DNA of 64,000 nt from Stutzerimonas stutzeri. GTDB taxonomy: Bacteria; Pseudomonadota; Gammaproteobacteria; Pseudomonadales; Pseudomonadaceae. The position numbers and the translations under genes were made by a program. The notes beneath the pieces are model-generated. The model saw only the letters and a program-made list of their open reading frames with translations, did not search any database and was not told the DNA's origin. The stretch is from contig NZ_JAMOHZ010000008.1 in NCBI RefSeq assembly GCF_024448715.1, forward strand, positions 1 to 64,000, given 5' to 3'. This document shows, piece by piece, positions 26,930 to 35,872 of the stretch. Each line of letters starts with the position of its first letter. Position 1 is the stretch's first letter.

Positions 26930-29023
26930 ATGTTTAACGCGGCCAATGACACCCATTTCAGCCTTACCATCGAAGGCGTCGAACACGACCTGCAGGTACT
27001 CGCTTTTACCGGTCGCGAAGCCATCAGCCAGCCCTATCGCTTCGACCTCGAGTTGATTAGCGAACGCCCTGACCTGGACCTGCAGAGCCTGCTGCACAAG
27101 CCAGCATTCCTGGAACTCTCTCCCGCCGGCAATGGCATTCACGGGTTGATTCATCGCGTCGCTCAGGGCGAATCCGGCAAACGCCTGACCCGTTACCGAC
27201 TGGCGATCGTTCCGCAACTGGTCTATCTGACGCACCGTACCGATCAGCGCATCTTCCAGCACCTGAGCGTGCCGCAGATCATCGCCCAGGTGCTCGAAGG
27301 TCACGGCATCCAGGCAGACGCCTATCGTTTTCAACTCGGCCCGGTGGTCTATCCGGAGCGTGACTATTGCACCCAATACGACGAGACCGACCTGCATTTC
27401 GTCCAGCGCCTGTGCGAGGAAGAAGGCATCCACTATCACTTCGAGCACAGCTCGGGAGGCCACGTCCTGGTGTTCGGTGACGACCAGACGAGCTTTCCCA
27501 AACTCGGCCAACCCACCGCCTATCTCCAGGACAGCGGGCTGGTAGCCGACGAGCCTGTGATCAAGCGCTTTGCCGTCCGCCTGGAGACCCGTACCAACCG
27601 CGTCAGCCGGCGCGACTACGACTTCGAACAGCCGCGCCTGGTGATGGAAGCCGGCCACAAGGGGCCCGAACAGCAGAGCGCAGCAGGATCTAACCTAGAA
27701 GATTACGATTACCCCGGGCGCTTCACGGATCGCACCCGCGGTAAGCATCTATCGCAGCGTGCCTGGGAACGCCACCGTACCGATTATCGGCAGGCTGAAG
27801 GCCGCAGCGACCAGCCCACACTCGTCAGCGGGCACCTGCTGGAAATTTCCGACCACCCCCGCCGGGAATGGAACGACCTCTGGCTGCTGACCGAGGTGCT
27901 CCACGAAGGCAAACAGCCACAGGTACTGGAGGAGTCGGTTACCAATAGCTCAGGTCAGCAAAGGCGCGCCCACACAGCTCAACCGGAAGAAGGACTTAGT
28001 TCGGCGGACGAACACTTCACTCAAGGCTATCGCAACCGTTTTGTCGCGACCCCATGGGATGTTCCCTTCCGGCCCGCTTTGCGCCACCCAAAACTCCGCG
28101 TACTTGGCGCCCAGACCGCAATCGTCACGGGCCCCGCCGGCGAGGAAATCCACTGCGATGAGTTCGGTCGAATCAAGGTGCAATTTTTCTGGGACCGTGA
28201 AGGCCAAGCGAACGACAAGACCAGCTGCTGGCTGCGCGTCGCCAGCAACTGGGCCGGAGACGGCTATGGCGGTATCGCTATTCCGCGTGTCGGGATGGAA
28301 GTGCTGGTCACCTTTCTTGAAGCGGACCCTGACCAACCCTTGGTGACCGGCTGCCTCTACCATGCCGAGCACCAGGTCCCCTACGACCTGCCGGCGAACA
28401 AAACCCGCAGCGTATTCAAGACCCTGAGTTCACCAGGCGGTGGCGGCTACAACGAGCTGCGTATCGAGGACCGCAAAGGCGCCGAGCAGATCTACCTACA
28501 TGCCCAGCGCGACTGGGACGAAAACATCGAGCACGACCAGAAGATCCGCGTCGGCCACGAACGCCACGATACGGTCGAAAAGAATAGCTACACCGAGCTG
28601 CAGGCCGAGGAACACCTGACCGTCAAAGCCGAGCGCAAGGTCGAAGTCAAACCCGACGACCACCTCACCGTCGGACAGAACCGACACATCAAACTCGGCA
28701 CCGCACAACTGACCAAAGCCGGTAGAGAAATCCACCTCAAGGCAGGCCAGAAGATGCTCATCGAAGCCGGCGTCGAACTCACCCTCACTGCCGGCGGCAG
28801 CTTCATCAAACTCGACCCCGGTGGCATCACCATCAGCGGGCCGATGGCCAAGATCAATGCTGGTGGCGCGCCGGGTAAAGGCTCGGGCATTAAGATCGAG
28901 CCGCCCGTGCTACCGGGAGTGGTGGCTAGTGACCAGGCGGGAAGTCTGTTGAAGAACGCATTGCCCGGCGAGCTGATCAGTGCACCGAACAAGCGCAAGC
29001 GGATGCTGGACTTCTCGGGCTAA
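26930..29023 (+). CDS. vgrG: T6SS spike protein VgrG (terminal copy, no linked cargo)
   Basis: This is a 697-aa VgrG, closely similar in its gp27/gp5 and early beta-helix portions to the copy at 11566 (for example PANKTRSVFKTLSSPGGGGY). It differs by a short insert after the LEESVT motif (about residue 335) and by its tail, which lacks the cysteine motif and ends KRKRMLDFSG. AAGGAGG precedes the ATG. No adaptor, effector or immunity gene follows on the same strand; the next gene is convergent. It may carry unlinked cargo or a PAAR protein encoded elsewhere. Confidence 0.94.
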   Translation: MFNAANDTHFSLTIEGVEHDLQVLAFTGREAISQPYRFDLELISERPDLDLQSLLHKPAFLELSPAGNGIHGLIHRVAQGESGKRLTRYRLAIVPQLVYLTHRTDQRIFQHLSVPQIIAQVLEGHGIQADAYRFQLGPVVYPERDYCTQYDETDLHFVQRLCEEEGIHYHFEHSSGGHVLVFGDDQTSFPKLGQPTAYLQDSGLVADEPVIKRFAVRLETRTNRVSRRDYDFEQPRLVMEAGHKGPEQQSAAGSNLEDYDYPGRFTDRTRGKHLSQRAWERHRTDYRQAEGRSDQPTLVSGHLLEISDHPRREWNDLWLLTEVLHEGKQPQVLEESVTNSSGQQRRAHTAQPEEGLSSADEHFTQGYRNRFVATPWDVPFRPALRHPKLRVLGAQTAIVTGPAGEEIHCDEFGRIKVQFFWDREGQANDKTSCWLRVASNWAGDGYGGIAIPRVGMEVLVTFLEADPDQPLVTGCLYHAEHQVPYDLPANKTRSVFKTLSSPGGGGYNELRIEDRKGAEQIYLHAQRDWDENIEHDQKIRVGHERHDTVEKNSYTELQAEEHLTVKAERKVEVKPDDHLTVGQNRHIKLGTAQLTKAGREIHLKAGQKMLIEAGVELTLTAGGSFIKLDPGGITISGPMAKINAGGAPGKGSGIKIEPPVLPGVVASDQAGSLLKNALPGELISAPNKRKRMLDFSG

Positions 29024-29166
29024 CAGGAATAGAGCACGAGTCGGGAGTTGGCTCGCAGCTAGCCTTGTTCGAGCTTCTTGGCGGTCAGCTCTTCGTGTTG
29101 ATCGCGGTCGTGCTCGGCTTGCGGCGCCCAACCACAGTGTTTCCGGCCGTACAGCTTTCCCTTTCT

Positions 29167-29556
29167 CTACTCGCTGCGACCCGTGGCGTCACGATCCTGC
29201 TCGTATCGTCTTATGAGCGGAAACGGCGGCAACCAGGACTCACGTCGGACGATCCAGCTTTCGTAGGTTGGCATCAGTTGGTCAGGGGCATCCAGCGATC
29301 CCAGGCTTACTTCGATTTCATCCGCGGTACGTGCGAAAACGGACGAGCCGCAGCGGGGGCAGAAAAACCGCCCGGCGTAATCACGTGTTTCGCCATCGAT
29401 GGTCACCGCGTCTTGAGGAAAGACCGCAGCAGCATAAAAGAGCGCCCCGTGATGCTTACGGCAGTCGAGACAGTGACAAAGGCCGACCCGGTATGGAGGT
29501 CCCGACGCCGTTATCCGAACGTTGCCGCAAAGGCAACCGCCTGTGAACTGATCCAT
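29167..29556 (-). CDS. GFA-family zinc-binding protein
   Basis: This is a member of the GFA / Mss4-like fold family, named after the glutathione-dependent formaldehyde-activating enzyme. The 129-aa protein has the expected zinc ligands: GGCLCGNV, then CHCLDCRKHHG, then FCPRCGSS. Family members bind zinc and sometimes glutathione adducts, but the true substrate is rarely known. AAAGGAG precedes the ATG. It is 52 bases downstream of the dienelactone hydrolase gene on the same strand, so the two probably form a small operon. Confidence 0.9.
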   Translation of the reverse strand: MDQFTGGCLCGNVRITASGPPYRVGLCHCLDCRKHHGALFYAAAVFPQDAVTIDGETRDYAGRFFCPRCGSSVFARTADEIEVSLGSLDAPDQLMPTYESWIVRRESWLPPFPLIRRYEQDRDATGRSE

Positions 29557-29608
29557 TCTGCGTCTCCTTTAAAATCAAGCGATCAGAACGTTCCTTTTAC
29601 ATCTGGAC

Positions 29609-30496
29609 CTACGCCAAGTAGCGCCTGAACCACTCCAATGTGCGATCCCATGCCAGCTCGGCCGCAGCCTCATCGTAGCGGGGGGTGGAGTCGTTGTGAA
29701 AACCATGGTTCGCGCCAGGGTAAATATGAGCCTCATAGGTCTTGCCCGCCGCCTTTAACGCCTGTTCATAGGCCGGCCAGCCTTCGTTGATGCGCGTGTC
29801 GAGCTCAGCATAATGGAGCAACAGTGGCGCCTCGATCTTGCTTACGTCGTCCGCGTCGGCCTGGCGTCCATAGAAGGGGACCGCAGCGCCGAGCTCGGGA
29901 TAGGCAACGGCGGCGGCATTGGCCACGCCGCCGCCATAGCAGAAACCGGTAATTCCCACCTTCCCAGTTGTGAACGGATGATCCATCAGCCACTCGACGG
30001 CAGCGAAGAAGTCATTCACGAGCTTTTCTGGATCGATTGTCTGCTGCAGCTCTCGGCCTTTATCGTCGTTACCGGGATAGCCGCCCACAGAGCTCAGGCC
30101 ATCCGGGGCAAGCGCGACGAACCCTGCTTTGGCCACTCGCCGGGCGACATCCTCGATGTAGGGGTTGAGCCCACGGTTTTCATGAACGACAACTACAGCC
30201 GGCAATCTGCCGGTGGCATTGGCGGGACGAACCAGATAACCACGGACCTGCCCGTGACCTTCGGGCGATGGGTAGGAAACGTACTCGGGGATGATAGCCG
30301 GATCGGTGAATTCCACCTGCTGGGCAAGGGCGTAATTCGGACTCAGCGCGGAAAGGATTGTGGTTGCGGTCAGACCACAGACAGCGAAAGCCCCAGCTCG
30401 ATCGAGAAACTCGCGTCTGCTGATCCTGCCGTGGGCATAGTAGTCGTACAGCTCCAGCAATTCGGGGGAAAAATCTTTAGCGGTAAGACGAACCAT
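29609..30496 (-). CDS. Tat-exported dienelactone hydrolase family protein
   Basis: This is an alpha/beta hydrolase of the dienelactone hydrolase family. The 295-aa protein has a twin-arginine signal ([11 protein letters not shown], about residues 24-34, then a hydrophobic stretch ending NYALA), so it should be folded in the cytoplasm and exported to the periplasm. The catalytic triad is visible: Cys in GFCYGGG, Asp in HYAELDTRI and His in GANHGFHND. It resembles E. coli YghX-type proteins. AAGGAGAG precedes the ATG. The substrate is unknown; a periplasmic lactone or ester is a reasonable guess. Confidence 0.9.
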   Translation of the reverse strand: MVRLTAKDFSPELLELYDYYAHGRISRREFLDRAGAFAVCGLTATTILSALSPNYALAQQVEFTDPAIIPEYVSYPSPEGHGQVRGYLVRPANATGRLPAVVVVHENRGLNPYIEDVARRVAKAGFVALAPDGLSSVGGYPGNDDKGRELQQTIDPEKLVNDFFAAVEWLMDHPFTTGKVGITGFCYGGGVANAAAVAYPELGAAVPFYGRQADADDVSKIEAPLLLHYAELDTRINEGWPAYEQALKAAGKTYEAHIYPGANHGFHNDSTPRYDEAAAELAWDRTLEWFRRYLA

Positions 30497-30648
30497 TTTT
30501 GCTCTCCTTCTGCGTCAAGTCGGCTGGTGCACAGAGAGCCTAGTACCGAAACGCCTTTTGGGCTGACTCAGAGTGTAAGAGTGCAAGACCGGCCAGCTTT
30601 GTAATTCACCCCTGCCTTGAGACGGCCACATCGATAACCGAATGAAAT

Positions 30649-32100
30649 TCACTGATGGGCTTTCAAGCCAAGATCGGCATCGCTTCTCGCCCCGCCGGCC
30701 GGACCAGCTTTGCCTCCGCAGACCGCTTTGGGCGGCCGCACGGGCAAGTGCATGCCGAACGTATTAACGCCGTCAGCGCTGCGCACGAAAACGTCGCCAC
30801 CATGCATTAGCGCGATGGCCTTGACGATGGCAAGACCAAGTCCGTGGTTGGCGCCGCTGTTGCTGCGCGAAGGGTCGGTCCTGAAGAACCGTTCGAACAG
30901 TCTCGGCAAGTGTTCGCTGTCGATGACCTCGCCCGGGTTGGCGACGCCGATGCTGACTTGATCCTCCCGCTCAGTGATCCACACCTGAATGCTCTGCCCT
31001 GCGGCGGTGTGTTGCACCGCGTTGTTAAGCAGGTTAATCAGCGCACGCCGCATGTGAGCCTTCTCGATCTGCACCGTTGCGTCGCCGCTGACCTGCACCT
31101 TCACCTGAGCATCTTCGAAAATGAAATCCAGGTAGTCCAGGGTGGTGGCGACTTCAGCGGCGAGCGAAGCCGATGTCAGCTCAGTCGCCTTGCTACCCTG
31201 GTCTGCGCTCGCCAGGAACAACATGTCGAGGATGATGGAGCGCAGCCGCTCGAGCTCCTCAAGATTCGATTGCAGAACCTCGAAATAGTCATCCGCCGAT
31301 CGCCCCCGGCTCAAAGCCACCTGCGTTTGCCCAATGAGGTTCGTCAGTGGCGAGCGCAGCTCATGGGCCACATCGGCATTGAACGAATCAAGGCGCCCGT
31401 AGGCCTGCTCGACCCGTTCGAGCGTGGTATTGAAGGCACTGGCGAATTGCTTCAGCTCAGGCGGGAGCGACGAGAGCTGCAAACGGCCGGAGAGTCGCGG
31501 CGGCGTCAGCTTCTGGGCTTCATCGGACAGCGTGATCAACGGTTTCAGGCCGATGCGAGCAACCCAATACCCCAGAGCCGCTGCCAGCAGGACGCCAACG
31601 ATGGCCAAGCTGACAAGTACCAAGAGCAGGTGGCGCTGGGTTTGCCAGAACGCCTCGGTATCAATGGCGATCAAAAAACGCACAGGTGGACGCTGGTCCT
31701 TGGCTGGCAATTCGCGTAGCAGGACTTTTATCGGATAGCCGTAGCCATCGAGCATCAGGTCGCGCATGCCTTCCGGTCCTTGGGCGAAACTACGCAGTTG
31801 TTCGTCCGGGTCACCGAATTCGAAACGAGGATCGTCACTGACCGCCCAGAAGCGGATGCGGCTGTCTTCCTTGCGAAGGAGCGTGAGCTTGGCGCTTATC
31901 TTGGCCCAGTGCTCAGGCGTTCCATAGCGATTCAGGGCCGACTCGAGCACGCTATAACGCGCATCCAGTTCTGCCTCTGGCAGCAGCCCCAGGCCTTTGC
32001 CGACCTGGTGGTAAAGCGTCCAACCGATCAATAAAAAGATCACCGTCGCCACGAGCGTGAACATGCCGCTCAGGCGCAGCGCGATAGAGTCAGTAGACAC
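30649..32100 (-). CDS. Heavy-metal-type sensor histidine kinase (CusS-like)
   Basis: This is a membrane sensor kinase partnered with the regulator at 32090. From the GTG at 32100 it has 483 aa. It has a first membrane segment (about 12-32), a periplasmic domain to about residue 165, a second membrane segment and HAMP linker, the phospho-acceptor box DVAHELRSPLTNL and an ATPase with GLGLAIVKAIALMHGG. The CusS/IrlS-like layout suggests metal or cell-envelope sensing. The GTG overlaps the regulator stop by 11 bases. The longer open frame upstream encodes an unlike N-terminus and is rejected. Confidence 0.9.
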   Translation of the reverse strand: MSTDSIALRLSGMFTLVATVIFLLIGWTLYHQVGKGLGLLPEAELDARYSVLESALNRYGTPEHWAKISAKLTLLRKEDSRIRFWAVSDDPRFEFGDPDEQLRSFAQGPEGMRDLMLDGYGYPIKVLLRELPAKDQRPPVRFLIAIDTEAFWQTQRHLLLVLVSLAIVGVLLAAALGYWVARIGLKPLITLSDEAQKLTPPRLSGRLQLSSLPPELKQFASAFNTTLERVEQAYGRLDSFNADVAHELRSPLTNLIGQTQVALSRGRSADDYFEVLQSNLEELERLRSIILDMLFLASADQGSKATELTSASLAAEVATTLDYLDFIFEDAQVKVQVSGDATVQIEKAHMRRALINLLNNAVQHTAAGQSIQVWITEREDQVSIGVANPGEVIDSEHLPRLFERFFRTDPSRSNSGANHGLGLAIVKAIALMHGGDVFVRSADGVNTFGMHLPVRPPKAVCGGKAGPAGGARSDADLGLKAHQ

Positions 32101-32767
32101 GACGGTCTTCCAATACGTACCCCATGCCACGAATGGTGTGCAGAAGCTTGTGCTCGAAGGGACCGTCGAGCTTGGCTCGCAAGCGCTTGATGGCGACTTC
32201 GACGACGTTCGCGTCGCTGTCGAAATTGATGTCCCACACCGTTTCAGCGATCGCGGTTTTCGACAAGATTTCCCCATGACGCCGCGCCAGCACGCTGAGT
32301 AGCGCAAACTCCTTGGCGGTGAGGTCCAGGCGAACGTCAGCCCGGGTGGCCTTGCGGCTGATCAGGTCGATCCAAAGGTCGGCAATGCTGATCTGTACCG
32401 GCTCGTGACCGCCGCCGCGCCGCGTAAGGGCTTGCAAGCGGGCCACCAGTTCGAGAAAGGAGAAGGGTTTGCCTAGGTAGTCATCGGCCCCTTCGCGAAG
32501 GCCCCGAACGCGATCTTCCACCCGCTCGCGCGCGGTAAGCATGATTACCGGCGTCTGCTTGCGTGCCCGCAAGCTGCGAAGCACGCCAAAACCGTCGAGT
32601 CCAGGCAGCATGACGTCAAGAATGATGACTGCATAATCGCGCTCAAGCGCAAAGTGCAGCCCTTCGACACCGTCACCTGCGCGGTCCACCGTGTAGCCTT
32701 GCTCGGTCAAGCCCCGGTGCAGATAACCAGCGGTTTTCTCTTCGTCTTCGATAACCAGAACACGCAT
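32090..32767 (-). CDS. OmpR/CusR-family response regulator
   Basis: This is a DNA-binding response regulator of 225 aa. The receiver domain has the acidic pocket EDEEKT, the phospho-acceptor Asp in IILDVMLPGLDG, the Thr in MLTARE and the Lys in LGKPFSFLEL. The C-terminal winged helix (about 130-225) ends TIRGMGYVLEDRRVY. It is most like the heavy-metal regulators CusR, CopR and IrlR. It follows the RND permease by nine bases in the same operon. A palindrome upstream of the adaptor gene is a good candidate for its own operator. Confidence 0.92.
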   Translation of the reverse strand: MRVLVIEDEEKTAGYLHRGLTEQGYTVDRAGDGVEGLHFALERDYAVIILDVMLPGLDGFGVLRSLRARKQTPVIMLTARERVEDRVRGLREGADDYLGKPFSFLELVARLQALTRRGGGHEPVQISIADLWIDLISRKATRADVRLDLTAKEFALLSVLARRHGEILSKTAIAETVWDINFDSDANVVEVAIKRLRAKLDGPFEHKLLHTIRGMGYVLEDRRVY

Positions 32768-32776
32768 GGCCCAGCC

Positions 32777-35700
32777 TCAATGATTGGTCGCTGGCTGCAA
32801 GGTTGGCTTGCGCCGATGGAATAGCCGCTCGAGCCACAAGTATATGACCGGCGTGGTGAACAGCGTCAGCGCCTGACTGACCAACAGGCCGCCCACCACC
32901 GCCATACCCAGCGGCTGACGCAGCTCCGCTCCGGGACCGGAGCCGATGATCAGCGGGACCGCACCGAGCATTGCGGCAAGCGTCGTCATGATGATGGGCC
33001 GGAAGCGAGTGACACACGCCTCGTAGATGGCGTCCTGTGGCGACAGGCCACGGCTGCGCTGCGCGTCCAGGGCGAAGTCGATCAGCAAGATGCCATTCTT
33101 CTTGACGATGCCGATCAGCAACACCAGCCCGATCAGCGCCATGATCGAGAAGTTCTGACCGAACAACCAGAGCATCACCAACGCGCCGAGCCCCGCCGCA
33201 GGCAACGTGGAAATGATAGTCAAGGGATGAACGAAGCTTTCGTACAGCACGCCGAGGATGATGTAGACCGCTACCAGCGCAGCGAGAATCAGCCAGGGCT
33301 GGCTCGCCAGCGAGCTCTGGAAGGCCTGCGCCGCGCCCTGAAAGCTGCCACTGATCTCGGTCGGCATGCCGATTTCGTTCTTGGCCCGCTCAAGCATGCT
33401 CACCGCATCGCCAAGCGCCACCCCAGAGGCGAGATTGAACGACAAGTTGGACGCGGGAAACATACCGTCATGACTGATCGACAGCGGCCCGCTGACAGGC
33501 GCGTCGATCCTCGCCACCGCGGACAGTGGCACCATTTCGCCGCTCAACGGGGATCGCATATAGAAATAATCGAGGCTTTCCGCTCTGCCACGCTGATGCC
33601 GGCTAAGTTCGAGAATGACGTTGTACTGGTTCGTCTCGGTCTGGTATTCGCTGATCTGCCGCTGGCCGAAAGCGTCGTACAGGGCCTGATCGACATCGTT
33701 GGTGGTCAGGCCGAAGCGTGCCGCAGCGGCGCGGTCGATGCTGATGTGCGTGGTGCTGCCCCCCAGTTGCAAGTCGTTAGAGATGTCACGGAATGCCGGA
33801 TTTTCCCGCAGCTTTTCGGTCAACCGCTGCGTCCAGGTATTGAGCGTGGGCCCGTCATTACCCTTGAGCACATATGGGTACTGGCTGCGACTGGGACCCG
33901 CGCCGAGATTGATGTCCTGCCCCGCACGCAAGTACAAGACGACGCCCGGCACCGCCCTCAGCTTGCCTCTTACCCGATCGATGAAGGCGCTGGCGGAAAC
34001 GTCGCGCTGGTCGCGATCCTTCAGCGAGATCCAGAAGCGTCCATTGGCAATGGTCTGGTTGCTACCGGTCACGCCCACCGCATGGGTAAACGCTCTGACC
34101 GCAGGGTCTTCGCCAAGGATCTTCGCCAATGCCAGATGCTTCTCGACCATGTCCGGGTAGGAGATGTCGGCCGCCGCCTCGGTGGTACCGAGGATGAATC
34201 CGGTGTCTTGCACAGGGAAGAACCCTTTCGGGATGAAAACGTAGCCCGAGACAGCCAACGCCAGTGTCAGGCTGAACAGCCCAAGCATGATTCGCTGATG
34301 CGCGAGCGCGCGGCGCAAGCCGTTTGCATAGCGGCTTAGCAGCCGCTCGCCGAAACCGGGACGCTGCTGCGCGTCATGATCAGGAGCCCGCATGAATAGC
34401 GCGGCGAGCGTCGGCGCCAGCGTCAGGGAAACCACCACGGAAATGAGAATGGTGGAAGTGGCTGTCAACGCGAACTCCTTGAACAACCGTCCTACCACAC
34501 CGCCCATGAACAACAGCGGGATGAACGCCGCGATCAGCGAGACACTGATCGAAATGACCGTGAAACTGATCTCATTGACACCCTTGATCGCAGCCTCGCG
34601 CCTGCCTTCGCCGGCCTCCAGATGACGGTGAATGTTTTCCACCACCACGATCGCATCGTCCACTACGAAACCCACCGCGATCACGATGGCCACCAGGGTC
34701 AGGTTGTTCAGGCTGAAACCGAGCACATACATCAGCGCGAGTGAGGCGATCAACGAAACGCCAAGCACGCTGGATACGATCAGGGTTGCCGACCATTGCC
34801 GCAGAAACAGCGCCATCACGCCGATCACCAGCACCACCGCGATCAACAGCGTGAGTTCCACTTCGTGCAAGGAGGCGCGAATGGTCTCGGTACGATCGTT
34901 GAGTACAGTAACTTCGATCGACGCGGGCAGAAGGGCTTGCAAGCGCGGCAGTTCACCCAGAATGCGATCCACCGTTTCGACGATGTTGGCGCCGGGCTGA
35001 CGCCTGATCACGAGGTTTAGGCCTGGTTCATCGCCCGACCAGGCGCGCACGTAATCATTTTCCGATCCGCTCGTAACCCGCGCCACATCGTTCAGGTGCA
35101 CCGGAGCACCATCGACGTAGGAGACGATCAGTTGCCCGTATTCCTCGGGCTGGAACAGCTGGTCGTTGGTCGAGATCGTCGAGATGCTCGACTCGCCATA
35201 AAACGCGCCCTTGGCCAGGTTGAGGCTGGTGTTCTGAATCGCCTGGCGAATGTCCGCCAGGGTGAGGCCGACCGCCGCCAGTTTGTCCGGCGATGCCTGC
35301 ACGCGGATGGCCGGGCGACGCTGGCCGGTGATATTGATCAGCCCGACCCCTTCGATCTGACTGAGCTGCCTTGCCAGCACGGTTTCGACCTGGTCGCTCA
35401 ATTCCGTCGCAGGCATCAAGGCGGAACTGACGGTGAGAATCAGCACGGGGCTGTCAGCGGGATTGACCTTTCTCCAGGTCGGCAGGCTCGGCATATCCTG
35501 TGGCAACTTGCCGGCTGCACTGCTGATCGCGGCCTGTACCTCCTGCGCAGCGGTATCGATGCTCTTGTCGAGGGAGAACTGCAGTATCAGGTTGGTCGAG
35601 CCCAGTGCGCTGCTTGAAGTCATCTGCGTCAGGCCGGAAATCGCGCTGAATTGCACTTCCAGCGGCGTCGCCACAGATGACGCCATGGTTTCCGGGCTGG

Positions 35701-35872
35701 CGCCAGGTAGCTGCGCCGTCACTTGGATGGTCGGAAACTCCGCCTCTGGCAACGGGGCAACCGCCAATCGGGGATAGGCGATCAAGCCCATCAGCAGCAT
35801 GGCGAAGGTCAGCAACAAGGTCGCGACCGGGTGATGGACGCACCAGGTCGATACCGAACCCCGGCTGCTCAT
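32777..35872 (-). CDS. RND efflux pump inner-membrane permease (MdtB/MdtC-like)
   Basis: This is a 1031-aa proton-driven efflux permease of the hydrophobe/amphiphile RND family. It has the HHPVATLLLTFAMLLMGLIAYP start, the porter motif VAPLPEAEFPTIQV, two large periplasmic loops and 12 membrane segments with the charged GFVVDDAIVVVENIHRHLE motif in TM4. It resembles MdtB/MdtC/MuxB more than heavy-metal CusA proteins (I see no methionine-pair signature). Only one permease gene is present, and no outer-membrane channel is encoded nearby, so it must use a shared TolC/OprM-like channel. The start overlaps the adaptor stop by four bases. Confidence 0.94.
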   Translation of the reverse strand: MSSRGSVSTWCVHHPVATLLLTFAMLLMGLIAYPRLAVAPLPEAEFPTIQVTAQLPGASPETMASSVATPLEVQFSAISGLTQMTSSSALGSTNLILQFSLDKSIDTAAQEVQAAISSAAGKLPQDMPSLPTWRKVNPADSPVLILTVSSALMPATELSDQVETVLARQLSQIEGVGLINITGQRRPAIRVQASPDKLAAVGLTLADIRQAIQNTSLNLAKGAFYGESSISTISTNDQLFQPEEYGQLIVSYVDGAPVHLNDVARVTSGSENDYVRAWSGDEPGLNLVIRRQPGANIVETVDRILGELPRLQALLPASIEVTVLNDRTETIRASLHEVELTLLIAVVLVIGVMALFLRQWSATLIVSSVLGVSLIASLALMYVLGFSLNNLTLVAIVIAVGFVVDDAIVVVENIHRHLEAGEGRREAAIKGVNEISFTVISISVSLIAAFIPLLFMGGVVGRLFKEFALTATSTILISVVVSLTLAPTLAALFMRAPDHDAQQRPGFGERLLSRYANGLRRALAHQRIMLGLFSLTLALAVSGYVFIPKGFFPVQDTGFILGTTEAAADISYPDMVEKHLALAKILGEDPAVRAFTHAVGVTGSNQTIANGRFWISLKDRDQRDVSASAFIDRVRGKLRAVPGVVLYLRAGQDINLGAGPSRSQYPYVLKGNDGPTLNTWTQRLTEKLRENPAFRDISNDLQLGGSTTHISIDRAAAARFGLTTNDVDQALYDAFGQRQISEYQTETNQYNVILELSRHQRGRAESLDYFYMRSPLSGEMVPLSAVARIDAPVSGPLSISHDGMFPASNLSFNLASGVALGDAVSMLERAKNEIGMPTEISGSFQGAAQAFQSSLASQPWLILAALVAVYIILGVLYESFVHPLTIISTLPAAGLGALVMLWLFGQNFSIMALIGLVLLIGIVKKNGILLIDFALDAQRSRGLSPQDAIYEACVTRFRPIIMTTLAAMLGAVPLIIGSGPGAELRQPLGMAVVGGLLVSQALTLFTTPVIYLWLERLFHRRKPTLQPATNH

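Noticed and set aside
29065..29628. Plus-strand frame over the GFA gene and its flanks
   Set aside because: The minus-strand GFA protein has intact zinc motifs and a strong ribosome-binding site; the plus frame has neither motif nor start signal.
32101..32307. N-terminal extension of the sensor kinase
   Set aside because: These 69 codons are antisense-like and lie inside the regulator gene; the GTG at 32100 gives a normal membrane-segment start and the usual overlap.
33227..34339. 370-codon plus-strand frame opposite the RND permease
   Set aside because: It shows no recognisable domain, and the minus-strand permease is certain over the same bases.
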